From Echinometra lucunter (taxonomy: Eukaryota; Echinodermata; Echinoidea; Camarodonta; Echinometridae), in the NCBI GenBank assembly GCA_029962745.1, contig CM057154.1, forward strand, positions 14,131,763-14,195,762: 64,000 nucleotides of DNA. The letters run 5' to 3'. The position numbers and the translations under genes were made by a program. Shown here piece by piece: positions 38,583 to 47,417 of this stretch. The notes below the pieces were generated by a model that worked only from the letters and a program-made list of their open reading frames with translations, made no database searches and was not told the origin of the DNA. The stretch's first letter is position 1; each line of letters starts with the position of its first letter.

Positions 38583-41004
38583 GATTTGATTTGATTTGAT
38601 TTGATATAGATTCCACATTACAATGACATTAAAACAATATGTACAAGTATATACTAACACTGCAACACAGAGAATACATGAATATGGTATAAAAAGTGAC
38701 AGAATGATAAGTGGAGGGATAGCTTGTATGATGTAGATCCCCTAATTGAATAATAATATGACGATGTGAATTATGAAAAATTGATTTTAGATTAATTAAT
38801 CAAAGAAATTATTAGAGAGGCAGAAAACTACTTAGTATATACAGATGAGCTAACATTGATGATAATGATGATGATAATAACAATAGTAGTAGCACATGTA
38901 ATAATAATGATGATGATGATAATGATATTACTACTATACTACTACTACTGCTGCTGCTGCTACTTCTATCACTACTACTGGATATTTACTAGCACACATA
39001 ACCGCATAACCACCCGAGAAGATGCTCGAGGAGCTCCTATATTACCCCGACTCTGGTAAGCTGCCATTGTTAGCGCTCGCAGCATTCAAGGAATTCCTCC
39101 CTGCCGGTACCCATTCACAGTTAACACCTGGGTGGAGATTGGCACATAAAGATTCATATCTGGCCAAAGGACATTAGTGCCGCGGTGGGACTCGAACTCG
39201 AACCATAAGATCCAAAGTCCGGTGTCATATCCACTAGACCACGACACCTCTATATCTGTCATGCATTTAAAAGACTAATAAAATTTTGGGTGAGATTGAG
39301 ATTCATGGAAGCATATGATATTTGCTATGACTAGTATCAATGATCTTTTAATTACAGACTATATCAGGGAGTGTTGCTGTATGGAAATACAATGCCACAA
39401 ACCATTTGGAACCTGGTTACCCCAAAGCCCTGGAGACGGTTTTTCCAGATTTTAGGTCGGTTGAACCAATCGTATCTGTGCATGGTGTAGCAGAAATTAG
39501 TGGCAATGGAGAAACCATCTTTGTCATGGGTAGGATTCTTTCTCTGTTTCTTCTTCTTCTCCTCCTCCTCCTCCCCCTCCTCCTCCTCCTCCTCCTTCTT
39601 CTTCTTCCTCCTCCTCCTCCTCTACTACCTCTTCTCTTCTTCTCCTGGTTCGTCTGCTTCTTCCTTTTCAGGTATTTCAGATATAGAGCAACGCTGTACC
39701 GTCCATCCATCCGTCCTTCCGTCCGTCAGTAACAAATCTTGTGAACACTGCTGTTTCTGTTCGATATTGTTTGACGGATTTTCATGAAATTTGATATGGA
39801 GGTACATTGTATCAGAATACCGCCTTAGTTCGAATTCGGAGTATGCAGGTACAAGGTCAAGGTCATAGTTCATTAAATAAGCAAGAATAGCTAATTATGC
39901 ATCCGAAAATGTAGTTTCCGTTCGATAACTTTAGTAATGTTAGACAGATTTTAATGAAATTTGGTAAGAAGGTATATGTTATGAAGATATAACCTCAGTT
40001 CAATCTTCGAGTATGTCATAGCTCATTAAATACGTGAAAATAGTTTATTATGTATTTGAAAATGTGGTTTCCGTTCGATTACTTTGGTAATGTTTGACAG
40101 AGTTTAATGAAAATTCGGTATGAAAGTACATGGTTTCAAAATACAGCCTAAGTTTGATTTTGGAGTATGTACAGTAGGTCAAAGGTCAAAGGTCATAGTT
40201 CATTAATATGAAAAAATAGCTAATTATGCATCCGAAATTGTGGTTTCCGTTCTATAACTTTAGTAATGTTGGACAGGTTTCTTACCAAATTTTGAAATTT
40301 GAAATTTGGTAGGAAGGTACATGGTATGAAGATGCAACCTAAGTTTGATATTCGAGTATGTAGGTCAAAAGTCAAAGTTTACAGTTCATGAAATGTACGA
40401 AAATAGCTAATTACATATGCAATAATATGGTTTCCATAATATTGTAAGTAATATTGGGTATGTAAGTCAAAAGTCAATGGTCACAGCTCATTAAGGCCTT
40501 GAGCGTTACGTGCGCACCAGTGCACATTCGTACAAATATTAAAAATCTCTTATTATGTACATTATTTTGTACCCGGCAAGGGGATGCTACACTTTGCGTT
40601 GCCCTTGTTCTTGATCTTGTGATAAACTTGAGTTCATGAAGCAATGGCTTCTTGCACTTTTATTTCAGAGTGTCTGTATATTTTTTTTTTCTATCAATGG
40701 GTTACAAAGTGCAAGAAAGCACAACATGATCATTCATCCATTGTACGTTACAATTTCCTTCTCTTTACCAGACAACCAAATCTACATCTACGGCTATGAA
40801 AAAGTGTTCCAAGGTGCTTACCAGATCACTGATATCTTCCCTAGCCTGCATGGCAAGGTGGTTTCTATGATACAAGGTCAAGACAATTATCTCTACTTCT
40901 TCATGGAAGATGGTCTCTACTATCAGGTATCCCCTTGGACATTTAATGTCAGTGCCCACTTCCCGAAACATGCTGCTCAAGACTGGTTTAGCTGCAATAA
41001 TTGA
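16978..41004 (+). CDS. Matrix metalloproteinase (M10A), secreted, four-bladed hemopexin; complete 9-exon gene
   Basis: Zinc endopeptidase of the extracellular matrix. Exons: 16978-17136, 30890-31007, 32936-33159, 33871-34096, 36330-36488, 37007-37144, 37579-37739, 39358-39529, 40772-41004. All junctions are GT-AG and in phase, giving 529 codons plus stop. Residues 24-45 form a hydrophobic signal segment. The propeptide (about 46-130) has the cysteine switch PRCGDND (Cys108) and a furin-type site RSRNKR (125-130). The catalytic domain (131-296) has the HGDGRPFDGPG calcium/zinc loop, structural His196/211/229, the zinc motif HEIGHAIGLSH (His252, Glu253, His256, His262) and Met-turn Met270. A proline/serine linker (297-321) leads to a hemopexin domain closed by Cys322 and Cys527. 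There is no fibronectin insert, transmembrane helix or GPI signal, so it should be secreted and activated by furin in the Golgi. The subtype (envelysin, stromelysin or other) cannot be fixed by eye. Confidence 0.96.
17150..17820. other. Start of MMP intron 1, nothing recognised
   Basis: AT-rich intron sequence without recognisable repeats or exons. Confidence 0.5.
17827..18008 (-). mobile_element. tRNA-derived SINE, family S1, copy 2
   Basis: Same body and tRNA-like head as the copy at 11095-11289 (B box GGGGGTTCGATCCCC). The head abuts copy 3 across a short T-rich joint, so the two copies are in tandem in the same orientation. Confidence 0.85.
18013..18198 (-). mobile_element. tRNA-derived SINE, family S1, copy 3
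   Basis: Nearly identical to copy 2 and head-to-tail with it; either one insertion in the tail of the other or a tandem duplication. Confidence 0.85.
18228..18480. repeat. Poly(C) run and purine-rich GAAAAG tract
   Basis: A C run of about 17 at 18228 is followed 90 bp later by a long A/G-only tract. Lys/Glu-rich frames here are artefacts. Confidence 0.8.
18820..19210. repeat. CGCTCG-motif repeat units, reverse orientation
   Basis: CTCGCTTGCTGCGCTCGCTCG near 19122 and related phrases are the reverse complement of the units at 14177-15420. Confidence 0.7.
19373..19408 (+). promoter_or_regulatory. TATA core promoter in element A
   Basis: CCCTATAAAAGGCCGGCG is followed about 28 bp later by GGTATTCATC, correct spacing for a TATA/initiator promoter pointing into the element. 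Homology with the opposite copy (24415-24450) ends right after this point. Confidence 0.6.
19571..19743 (+). CDS. Possible small basic protein in element A (uncertain)
   Basis: 57 codons from ATG at 19571, rich in Lys/Arg, ending seven bases before AATAAA and downstream of the TATA box. An earlier ATG (about 19439) opens only a 14-codon frame. No family recognised; length and composition alone do not prove coding. Confidence 0.2.
24335..24404 (-). CDS. Possible first exon in element B (uncertain)
   Basis: On the minus strand, ATG at 24404 lies about 17 bp downstream of the predicted start site of the TATA promoter. The frame opens MAVTDRPDQMYLLQF and reaches a possible donor CCCAG|GTAGGT; unspliced it runs 78 codons to about 24168. 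No family recognised. Confidence 0.25.
24415..24450 (-). promoter_or_regulatory. TATA core promoter in element B
   Basis: Inverted copy of the element A promoter: TATAAAAGG at 24450-24442, initiator-like GGTATTCATC at 24428-24419, pointing into the element. Confidence 0.6.
24580..24960. repeat. CGCTCG-motif repeat units, reverse orientation
   Basis: Continuation of the unit interrupted by elements A and B: CACTTCTACCATGAAAAGG, CCTCGCTACGCTCGCTCG, then GAGGTGACC..AAATATCTTATAG. Each is the reverse complement of blocks in 14645-15300. Confidence 0.7.
24960..29780. other. MMP intron 1, no exon recognised
   Basis: AT-rich sequence. It holds poly(C) and poly(G) runs (25096, 28446, 28690), a small ATGGTACTTTC/ATGGTAATTTCG word-repeat block (25690-25820) and a CGAGCG-type unit (28525-28790). 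No coding segment, RNA gene or splice-consistent exon is supported. Confidence 0.45.
29790..30150. repeat. GTTCGTTAATCCGAA word-repeat block
   Basis: The words GGTTCGTTATTCCGAA and GGTTCGTTAATCCGAAAATG recur in tandem to about 30050, then appear inverted (TAACGAACCTTCGGAATAAC) to about 30150, forming a foldback. Confidence 0.75.
30372..30402. repeat. (GAAA)n microsatellite
   Basis: Short GAAA array in MMP intron 1. Confidence 0.9.
30890..31007 (+). CDS. MMP exon 2: propeptide
   Basis: HYLEDYGYL near the start and ALHKFQQFAGLPDTG at the end are standard MMP propeptide motifs. It starts in phase 0 after CCACGACAG and ends in phase 1 at GTATGC. Confidence 0.95.
31110..31370. repeat. (ATT)n with ATC and CGT variants
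   Basis: Long trinucleotide array in MMP intron 2. It produces poly-Asn, poly-Ile, poly-Leu and poly-Tyr frames that are not genes. Confidence 0.95.
32814..32905. repeat. (TTC)n microsatellite beside MMP exon 3 acceptor
   Basis: A pure TTC array ends about 30 bp before the exon 3 acceptor and forms its polypyrimidine tract. Confidence 0.95.
32936..33159 (+). CDS. MMP exon 3: cysteine switch, furin site, start of catalytic domain
   Basis: Encodes APRCGDNDIDE (cysteine switch, Cys108), SRSRNKRW (furin-type cleavage) and LTYRISTYTAKLPVDIVNDA, the first strand and helix of the catalytic domain. The acceptor ATAAG lies after a (TTC)n tract; the exon ends in phase 0. Confidence 0.95.
33871..34096 (+). 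CDS. MMP exon 4: catalytic domain, metal-binding loops
   Basis: Encodes LWSDVALISF, GKADIDISF, EHGDGRPFDGPGLVLGH and IGSIHLDEDENW, the calcium and structural-zinc sites. The exon starts in phase 0 after GATTGCAG and ends in phase 1 before GTCTCT. The frame stays open past the donor to 34320, but the read-through has no MMP similarity. Confidence 0.95.
34590..34665 (-). mobile_element. tRNA-like SINE head
   Basis: On the minus strand, GCCGTTAGTGATATGAC and CCCGGGTTCGACTCCGGG are A- and B-box-like. The acceptor stem does not close, so it is a tRNA-derived repeat rather than a tRNA gene. Confidence 0.55.
34849..35361. mobile_element. Poly(G)-capped inverted-repeat element with 8-bp target duplication
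   Basis: Left end CCCGGGGGGGGGGGG then TACTC; right end GAGTG followed by a C run and G. The arms GGTAGGTATGTGCCGC and GCGGCACATACCCACC are inverted. GTCATAGG flanks both sides (34841-34848 and 35362-35369), a hAT-like duplication length. The interior repeats CTTTGGAACGG. No protein recognised. Confidence 0.7.
36330..36488 (+). CDS. MMP exon 5: zinc-binding HExxHxxGxxH
   Basis: Encodes HEIGHAIGLSHS and the Met-turn ALMYPWYP, then FQLDLDDILGVQYLYG, the end of the catalytic domain. Phase 1 at both ends. Confidence 0.97.
37007..37144 (+). CDS. MMP exon 6: linker and first hemopexin strand
   Basis: A Pro/Ser/Asn-rich linker, then SLCILNPDTMTFTTGG and MYAFKG, which open hemopexin blade 1 with Cys322. 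Phase 1 at both ends. Confidence 0.93.
37579..37739 (+). CDS. MMP exon 7: hemopexin blades 1-2
   Basis: SFYWELEQGQ, GGFPKLISDNW and GDDVGKTYFFK follow the blade pattern. Ends in phase 0 at GTATCA. Confidence 0.93.
38036..38055. repeat. Poly(C) run
   Basis: About 20 C in MMP intron 7. Confidence 0.9.
38510..38605. repeat. (GAT)n and (TTGAT)n arrays, possible LINE tail
   Basis: A GAT array is followed by five TTGAT units and TATAGATTCCACATTACAATG. Short pentamer arrays of this type are typical of LINE 3' ends, here on the minus strand. Confidence 0.5.
39180..39252 (-). mobile_element. tRNA-like SINE head (Gln-like)
   Basis: The minus strand shows GTGGTCTAGTGGATATGAC (A box) and GGTTCGAGTTCGAGTCCC (B box) with TTG in the anticodon position. 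The acceptor stem pairs poorly, so it is repeat-derived. Confidence 0.55.
39358..39529 (+). CDS. MMP exon 8: hemopexin blades 2-3
   Basis: AVWKYNATNHLEPGYPKAL and GVAEISGNGETIFVM. Phase 0 to phase 1; the donor GTAGGA is followed by a CTC/TTC-rich simple repeat. Confidence 0.93.
39740..40490. repeat. Tandem repeat of about 150-180 bp, 4-5 diverged copies
   Basis: Each copy runs TTTCCGTTCGATAACTTT, GACAGATTTTAATGAAATTT, GAGTATGTAGGTCAAAGGTC, then AGCTAATTATGCATCCGAAA. Copies begin near 39745, 39915, 40068, 40245 and 40428. It lies in the last MMP intron. Confidence 0.8.
40772..41004 (+). CDS. MMP exon 9: hemopexin blades 3-4 and stop
   Basis: NQIYIYGYEKVFQGAY, DNYLYFFMEDGLYYQ and the closing DWFSCNN-stop; Cys527 is the usual partner of Cys322. 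An internal CAG|GTATCC at 40926/40927 could serve as a donor for the downstream exon at 42698. Confidence 0.93.
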
Positions 41005-41400
41005 TCTATGACGGGCAACATACAGCATTTCTTCTGAAGAGCGGAATTAGAGCGCACGAAATGATTAAAAAACGAACGACAAACAACAAAGAAGCAAACA
41101 AAAAACAAAGGACACTTAAGCAGACGACAATACTTTATGCATGCTTTATTGATCGCTTCTGGATCATGAATGGGAAAAAATGCATTAATTATTATAATGT
41201 TTTTAGCATAGTAAATAACACCTACATTTTAATGACCATCAACCTGCTGCAGAAAACTCTGAAAAAAAATGGGGGGGGGGGGACACAAAGTAATTTGTTA
41301 AAGTCTGATTGTTTTGTCTAACCACTTATTCTCTTCAGTTAAAGCCCTTTCATGTCGAGTCTGTGCCATAATTGGAGATGCACGTGCATTTTGAATGGTA
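41005..41400 (+). other. MMP 3' flank
   Basis: Sequence after the main MMP stop codon, with a poly(G) run at 41271-41282. The nearest AATAAA is at 41689-41694, inside a repeat, so the true 3' end is not certain. Confidence 0.4.
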
Positions 41401-41865
41401 CACTCTAAAAAAGAATCTAGTCAGATCTGACTAGATTGCCTGATCCCACGGGCACCAGCACTATTCTAGTCAAAATTAACACAAGTTCAGTGGAAATTGC
41501 CAGAAGTTTGGTAAATTATAGGACATCACGAGAATCAACACTATTCTAGTCAAAATTGACTAAAGTTTATTGACCAGAATTCTATTTAAAACTTTTCTCT
41601 AGAATACTCTATCCCACGGGCACTTGCACTAGTCACAACTGACACAATAATTCTAGTGAAAATGATCAGAAATTCAGTTTAAAAAATCAATAAAACTTTA
41701 AACAGAATTCTGGTCATTTTCTCTAGAATCGTGTCAAATCAGTTTTGTAGCCAGTGTGACTCTATGTCCTATTGTACTAGAATTCTTCTGGTCATTTTCA
41801 CTAGTATTGTGTCAATTCTTACGAGAACAGCACTAGTCAGTCAAATTATGACTAGGTTTGAGTAT
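41401..41865. repeat. ATTCTAGTCAAAATTGAC word-repeat foldback
   Basis: The words TTCTAGTCAAAATTGAC and GTCATTTTCTCTAGAAT (its inverse) recur throughout, with TCCCACGGGCAC phrases between them. Built like the elements at 7846-9911 and 43276-43509. Confidence 0.65.
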
Positions 41866-42697
41866 AGATTCCAGGGGCGACTCCAGGATTTTGTGAAAGA
41901 GGGATCCTATCCTCCCCCCAAAAAACTTTGGATGAGCAAGGAATCAAATATAATGAGTGCTTCAACAGAAAACTCTGAAAAAGAAAGGGGGAAACAGCTA
42001 TCGATCACTAAAGCTGAGATGGCTCCAATTAGAAATCAAACCTTACACCAAAACATCTTTCAAAAACAAAGGAAAAATAACAAGATGAGGTTCGGACCCA
42101 GGTACCCTCATCCTGGATTTGCCCCTTGTCTCATCTACTGACAGTAGATCTGTATATCATTTTCTCTGACAAAGTTGCTAAATGAAAGATGGAATTAACA
42201 TTATGCTGTAAAAACAACGTAAAAATACATCTTGAGGTAATTTTTGACAATACGCATAGGCTGGACCTTCGTTGTTGATACTTATACCTTTGCTATCTGT
42301 GATAAAAAAATAATAGATACGATTGCAAATTCTTGTAACACCATATTTTCTATAAAGATATATCTAACTAACAAGTGTATCAAAAAGTCTACTTGAGTAT
42401 ACTTATTCTACAAATCCAAGATCCTAAATTAGAATCTATCTAGGATATTTGAGACATAAGACTGATTTTGTTCTTAATATGAAATGAAGATATTACAGAG
42501 AAGGCTATTATGTTCTTAGAATAAATGGTACACTACTATGTAATAGTTAGGGAACATGCTCCCGCTGTTGCTTTCAGATTTTCTTTTCTTTTTTCTTTTT
42601 TTTTTTATGAAGGAGGAGTTACGATCAGTGATTTGACTTTTATACTTTGCATATGATAGCTTATAATGTATTCTTATTGTTTTTGTTTATTTTTCAG

Positions 42698-42760
42698 GGA
42701 TATGAACTTATAAAATGGGGCTGGTACCCATCTAATGACTTTCACGAAAGTTTTTTATGA
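42698..42760 (+). CDS. Possible alternative MMP terminal exon
   Basis: A strong acceptor (TTTATTTTTCAG) starts a phase-0 frame of 20 codons, GYELIKWGWYPSNDF then HESFL, then TGA. AATAAA follows 88 bp later. It can join in frame to a GT donor within exon 9 (40926/40927). The product would lose the last half of hemopexin blade 4 and Cys527. It could instead be a 3' UTR exon. Confidence 0.35.
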   Translation, partial: GYELIKWGWYPSNDFHESFL

Positions 42761-42847
42761 TTGACACACATTGTGTTATTACTAAATGGAAATTGAAGAA
42801 TAACGAATTGCTCCATAATATCACGGCTTTTTGTAGATTTTTTTTCA

Positions 42848-42853
42848 AATAAA
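42848..42853 (+). terminator. Poly(A) signal AATAAA
   Basis: Canonical signal followed by a T/GT-rich region (TTTATTTCATTGTGTATGGG), as at a real cleavage site. It is the best plus-strand polyadenylation site downstream of the MMP exons. Confidence 0.5.
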
Positions 42854-42972
42854 GAAGTATTAAAGTTTATTCGATACTTTATTTCATTGTGTATGGGGAG
42901 GTTTTACTGATGTGCATACACCTTGTGACTGTGTGCAAAGGCCAGAAATAGAGAGTAGGAAGAGAGCGTGGA

Positions 42973-42976
<4 letters not shown>

Positions 42977-43029
<53 letters not shown>

Positions 43030-43250
43030 AATGTGAAGAAAAAAGGGAAAGGCGAAGAAATTTGTGTGTCAACGGAGAGAGGGGGAGAGAGGGGGGAAAT
43101 GAAGGAGAAAGAAAAGAGAAGAGCGAATAAATATATGGATCAACGAATAGAGAGGAGAGGAGAGGATAGGTGAGGTGAGGTAGAAAGAAAAGAGAAGGGC
43201 GGAGCAATAAACGGATCAACGGAGAGAGAGAGAGAGAGAGGGGGGGGGGG
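42977..43250. repeat. (GA)n and purine-rich tract
   Basis: A GA array (42977-43025) and further A/G-rich sequence ending in a poly(G) run at about 43240. Confidence 0.9.
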
Positions 43251-43275
43251 GGAGAAAGGAGATATATCCCACAAT

Positions 43276-43509
43276 CTTATTTCCACGGTGTCAAATTGAC
43301 TCGGAAACGGCGTCAGCTGGGAGTCAATTCTATTCCGAGTTGAAGTGAATTGGATTCCGAATTAATTTGACTCGGAATGGTGTGGCATTAGCTGAGAATC
43401 GACTCAATTCCGAGTCAAAATAACTCGGAAAACGAGTCACTTTAATCAGGAATAGAGTTGACTCCCAGCTGACGCCGTTTCCGAGTCAATTTGGCAACGT
43501 GGAAATAAG
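43276..43509. mobile_element. MITE-like element with ~50-bp inverted ends
   Basis: CTTATTTCCACGGTGTCAAA at 43276 is matched inversely by TTTGGCAACGTGGAAATAAG ending at 43509. The arms continue through GACTCGGAAACGGCGTCAGC. The interior repeats the word GACTCGGAA in both orientations. Confidence 0.85.
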
Positions 43510-44018
43510 AGTGCAGATTTTGAAAATTGTGCAAACTATTGTTCATTGAGTTGATTCAGTTGTGGACTGTAGTTTACTGTTATCTGATCTCTACATCTAT
43601 TTGCCATCATTTCTTTTTTCACAAAAGAAAGAATGGAATCTACCTAAATAGAATACTAAATAGGTTTGTGAATTGCAATTTGACATTTAAACATTTAATG
43701 ACTAATTGTAGAACTGCCTTGAGTCCCGAAAATGGGGGGGGGGGGGGGGCACAGGTCGGGTTAACCAGTTTGTGGCTGCATGGGAATCAGCATTACGATT
43801 GATGATAAATATAAGAAAGACAGTCTTATTTTTGAAAGATACATGTTTGTCTGTTGAGAATCTATACAAAAATGATACATGTATTGATATCAGCTCATTG
43901 TTAAAGTGTGCTGTATTCAAAATTTGAGATTCAAATATTCCTTCTATAAAAGCATATTGCAAGTGCAAGGATACTCTCAATACACATAAAAATGACTTGT
44001 GAGCAGACTAGATGACGT

Positions 44019-44100
44019 TAACCACTCGTGGCGCAGTGGATAAGACGACTGATAGATCTCTGAGCGTTTAGTTAGGAGGTCGAATCTCTCCCAGCAATGA
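44019..44100 (+). mobile_element. tRNA-like SINE head
   Basis: GGCGCAGTGGATAAGACG (A box) and AGGTCGAATCTCTCCC (B box) in tRNA spacing. The stems are imperfect, so it is a SINE or tRNA relic. Confidence 0.5.
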
Positions 44101-44304
44101 TATTTTTGTCATAATAAAATTGATAGTAATATTTATTCCGTTGATGAAATAGTTAAAGTATAACAGATATTCGTCAATCAAGTCAGAATAAAAAGACGCG
44201 ACCCGCCTCCAAACTCTAGTTATGCCCTTCTTTAGTCACCCGCCCATGAAGTAGGCATGTACAGAATTGAATTGATTCTGGGCATTGTGGTTTTGTGTCA
44301 TATA

Positions 44305-44658
44305 CGGGGGGGGGGGGGGGCACTGCCATTACAAGGTGGACAACATGTTCGTACACAAAAACCCGTAAAAAGGGTTGTCTTTCATGGACGGGTGATGTAC
44401 GCGCGTACAGTGAAGATGGTATATCAAAAGTGCAACAATCAGGAAAAAAGGGTATACTTTTTAACAGCTTGGGTGCGTGTAAAGGGTATCTTTTCAGACT
44501 TGATTTGAAAATACTTGTCTGGGGTGGGGAAAACATGACAGAATACTTGTTTAGAGTATTCTGAGATCGAAGGATAATTACTTGTTTAGGGTCCATTTTG
44601 AAAGTCCATGTACGACCATGGTATCCACCTTGTAATGACAGTGCCCCCCCCCCCCCCC
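44305..44658. mobile_element. Poly(G)-capped inverted-repeat element 2
   Basis: The left end is a G run followed by CACTGCCATTACAAGGTGGA. The right end is TCCACCTTGTAATGACAGTG followed by a C run, its inverse with one change. GTGTCATAT and GTGTCACAT lie outside the two ends and may be a target duplication. Confidence 0.75.
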
Positions 44659-44659
44659 G

Positions 44660-46020
44660 GGGGGGGGGGTGTCACATCATATTTTCTTCAAATTTGGTTA
44701 ACTCCTAGAATGCCAGGTAAAGTGTTTGGAGGTTTATTTCCTTCATACCATGGGTACACTAATTAGATTTATCAGGTGATTGGTATACTTAAAGAGTCAT
44801 ATGAAATAATGCTAAAGGAGCCTACAGTATTTTGACCATTGTTTAGTTAAACGAAATTGGTAGCTTTTGTTCACACCTACCCCTCCAAAAGTGTTGGTGA
44901 GTTTGAAAAGATCATAAAGCTTGAAAAATACATGGAGAAACTACACATCTCTATCTAGAACTCAAAGGCGTCTACAATTTTTGTTGATTGAATTATTAGT
45001 ATTTTGTTCATTACATACGGGATATATACATGTATTTTCAGAGCTAGCAGTAACAACTAATTTCAGGCTACAGGAAATATCCTGCTATCAATTTTCAACA
45101 AAATGGAATAATGATGTGTTAAAAATGAAAAAAAAATGTAATAAGGTCATGACTTGACGTTATTTATATGATGAGATGTCATAATCTACTTATCAAATTA
45201 ATGTTTCATGGTGGAGAGAGAGAGAGAGAGAAAGATAATATAGTAATCAAATATTGGTAAAATAAGTTTATCAGATATTATGTGTGGAAATACATGTATA
45301 TGTGTACACACTGTCCTGGTATGTTTGTTGTATATTTGTAATAAAGTTCTTATATAGAAATGAGCATGATTGGAACCTCGCTTGTGTGATCTATGTAAGC
45401 TTACTTCCCAGAGAGAGAGAGAGAAGGGGGGGGGGGGGGGTTGCGGTGTGGCGTGACAGAGGCTTTCAGTATTGTATGAAAGCAAACTTTTTTGCTTGAA
45501 AAATGGGACGGACAGTTAATGTGATTGAATTTGGATTAAGTGAAAAATAGATGAAAGATTGCGACAGAGAAGAACAAGATGAGAGAGAGATAGAGGGAGA
45601 TAGGAAGAATGAGAGAATTGGGGAAGGGGTGGAGAACGATGAGAGAAACATACTTGTAAGTATTGCATGGAAGCAAGATGCATGTTTTAGAAGTAGAATG
45701 TGCAGTCTAGGGCATTGAATTTGCGTTTAAAGGAAGATCTGGTTTGGAGCAGGGGGGGAGGGGGAAGAGAGGGATGGGAGAGGGAGGGGAAAAGGGATGA
45801 GGTATCAAAGAGATAGAGAGAGAGGGAAAGTAAATTGCTTCCAAAATTTATAAATCAAACATAACATATTCTCATATTTTCATAGTATAGGAATAGTTGT
45901 GATCTCGTTTTTGACTACTTCTATTCTGATTTACTGTTTCTGTTTGCCTTGTTTGTTTTCTTTTGTTTTTCTTTTGTTGTTTTTAAGAGGTTTAGGGAAC
46001 AATTAAAAAAAAAAAAACCC
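44660..46020. other. Intergenic DNA, no gene recognised
   Basis: Contains GA arrays (45213-45235, 45411-45424, 45810-45830) and poly(G) at 45427. Short frames here have no recognisable family. Confidence 0.45.
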
Positions 46021-46039
46021 GCTGTAGTTATTATTGGTT

Positions 46040-46412
46040 TGGCGTCACCTGTGCCTGGGAGGGGAAAAGCGAATTGAATCACTGTAACCCTGAAGTCTCT
46101 CCTCGCTATATCACTGATTTGGGGTGTGCAGGTGGACCACATACACCGGGGTGTCCCCCTACACTTTTACGAATAGTGCAGTGGGATCTTTAACGTGCAA
46201 AGGTGGTGACTCTCCTTTACACGGGACCTACATTTTACGTCCTATCCGAGGGACGGAGTGTTTTCCATTGTAGCATAGCCTGCGTCTATATGAAACAGGG
46301 GAGGGGCACGATAACACACAACGTAGGCTTCAGTCATCCGCCTTGGCTGGACTCGAACCCACGGTCTTTTGGTTCGAAAGGCAGACGCTTTACCGACTGA
46401 GCCAACTCGCTA
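46040..46412 (-). mobile_element. tRNA-derived SINE, family S2 (full-length-like)
   Basis: The minus strand opens AGCGAGTTGGCTCAGTCGG, has a B box GTGGGTTCGAGTCC and a TTC anticodon position. A long body follows with CACGTTAAAGATCCCACTGC and CCCGTGTAAAGGAG, phrases found in conserved central domains of invertebrate SINEs (from memory of such families). The acceptor stem does not pair, so it is not a tRNA gene. Confidence 0.7.
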
Positions 46413-46437
46413 TATTCAAGATAAGCATAATATCCTT

Positions 46438-46512
46438 ATTGTACAGAGCCCCACCCCGCTCTGCACTGTGATGGACCACCTTCGGTTTAATACCGATTAT
46501 TCCATCTCCGTA
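46438..46512. repeat. 78-bp direct repeat, copy 1
   Basis: Starts ATTGTACAGAGCCCCACCCC and ends CTCCGTATA. It includes the small hairpin TCGGTTTAATACCGA. Copy 2 is at 47418-47495. Confidence 0.85.
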
Positions 46513-47417
46513 TATATATAAAATAATTATCGAATTTTGATTTTAATCTTATCTTGTGATGAACAAGATCTGTGGGAAGCAGTTTTCAAAATTCAGCTAG
46601 TATTTTACATAATTTTGACGTTTACCTTCGTCGATTCCCTTATTCAATATTTATTTACTTTACCATATATTTTGTTACTGAATATTTTTATTCAATTTAT
46701 CAAATGTTTGTATTAAGTCATAATCGGGCAATTTAGTCACAATTAGTCAATTAACAGGCAATTCAATATAGGTAACTGCATGCTTTAAAGGCGGCACTAG
46801 CATTTATGGCAATAACAGTCAAAAAATCCGGAACAATAGGCTCTTAAAATGCCCTTAAATTGATTTTGATGCACCCATTTTGTAAAGGCCTAAAAAATTA
46901 TTTATTGTGGATGCCAATCTATTGCTTTCACCGAACATCCAAATTCAGCAACACTTTATATTCTATACCGAAATTTTTGTTCAGAAATGCACATGAAAAT
47001 TTTTTTTTTTATAACGTTCATTAGGAGATATGTGATGTAAATTCGTTTTACTCTCTTCGGCGAAATCATGTTGGTGCTATTTTCCCTTTTTATATTTGTG
47101 AGAAAATTTATGTAAATACGAGAAAGTAGAGTGAAATTGAATCTGAATATTAACCTTGGACTTGCAATGTATTTTAACATGATATCTCACAGTCACGAAG
47201 CGAATGCAATCGGCTTACCGTGTTTTTGTTGTTGTTTTTTATAGCTCCCCCTGTTCTTTTCCTGTTTAATCAAAGGGTATGATTCTATTTTTGCCCATCA
47301 GTGCCCGTTGTTGTGCGATATAGGATACATGAAATTGTGACGAAAACGAGCATTTTGAAATTTCCGAATAATATTGGCCAATATTTTGTAAAAGTTATTC
47401 AAATTTGACACGGTCAA

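Noticed and set aside
46338..46412. Candidate tRNA gene on the minus strand
   Set aside because: A and B boxes and anticodon loop are present, but the acceptor stem does not pair and a SINE body follows. The same holds for 11205-11283, 17935-18008, 18115-18195, 34590-34665, 39187-39249 and 44019-44100.
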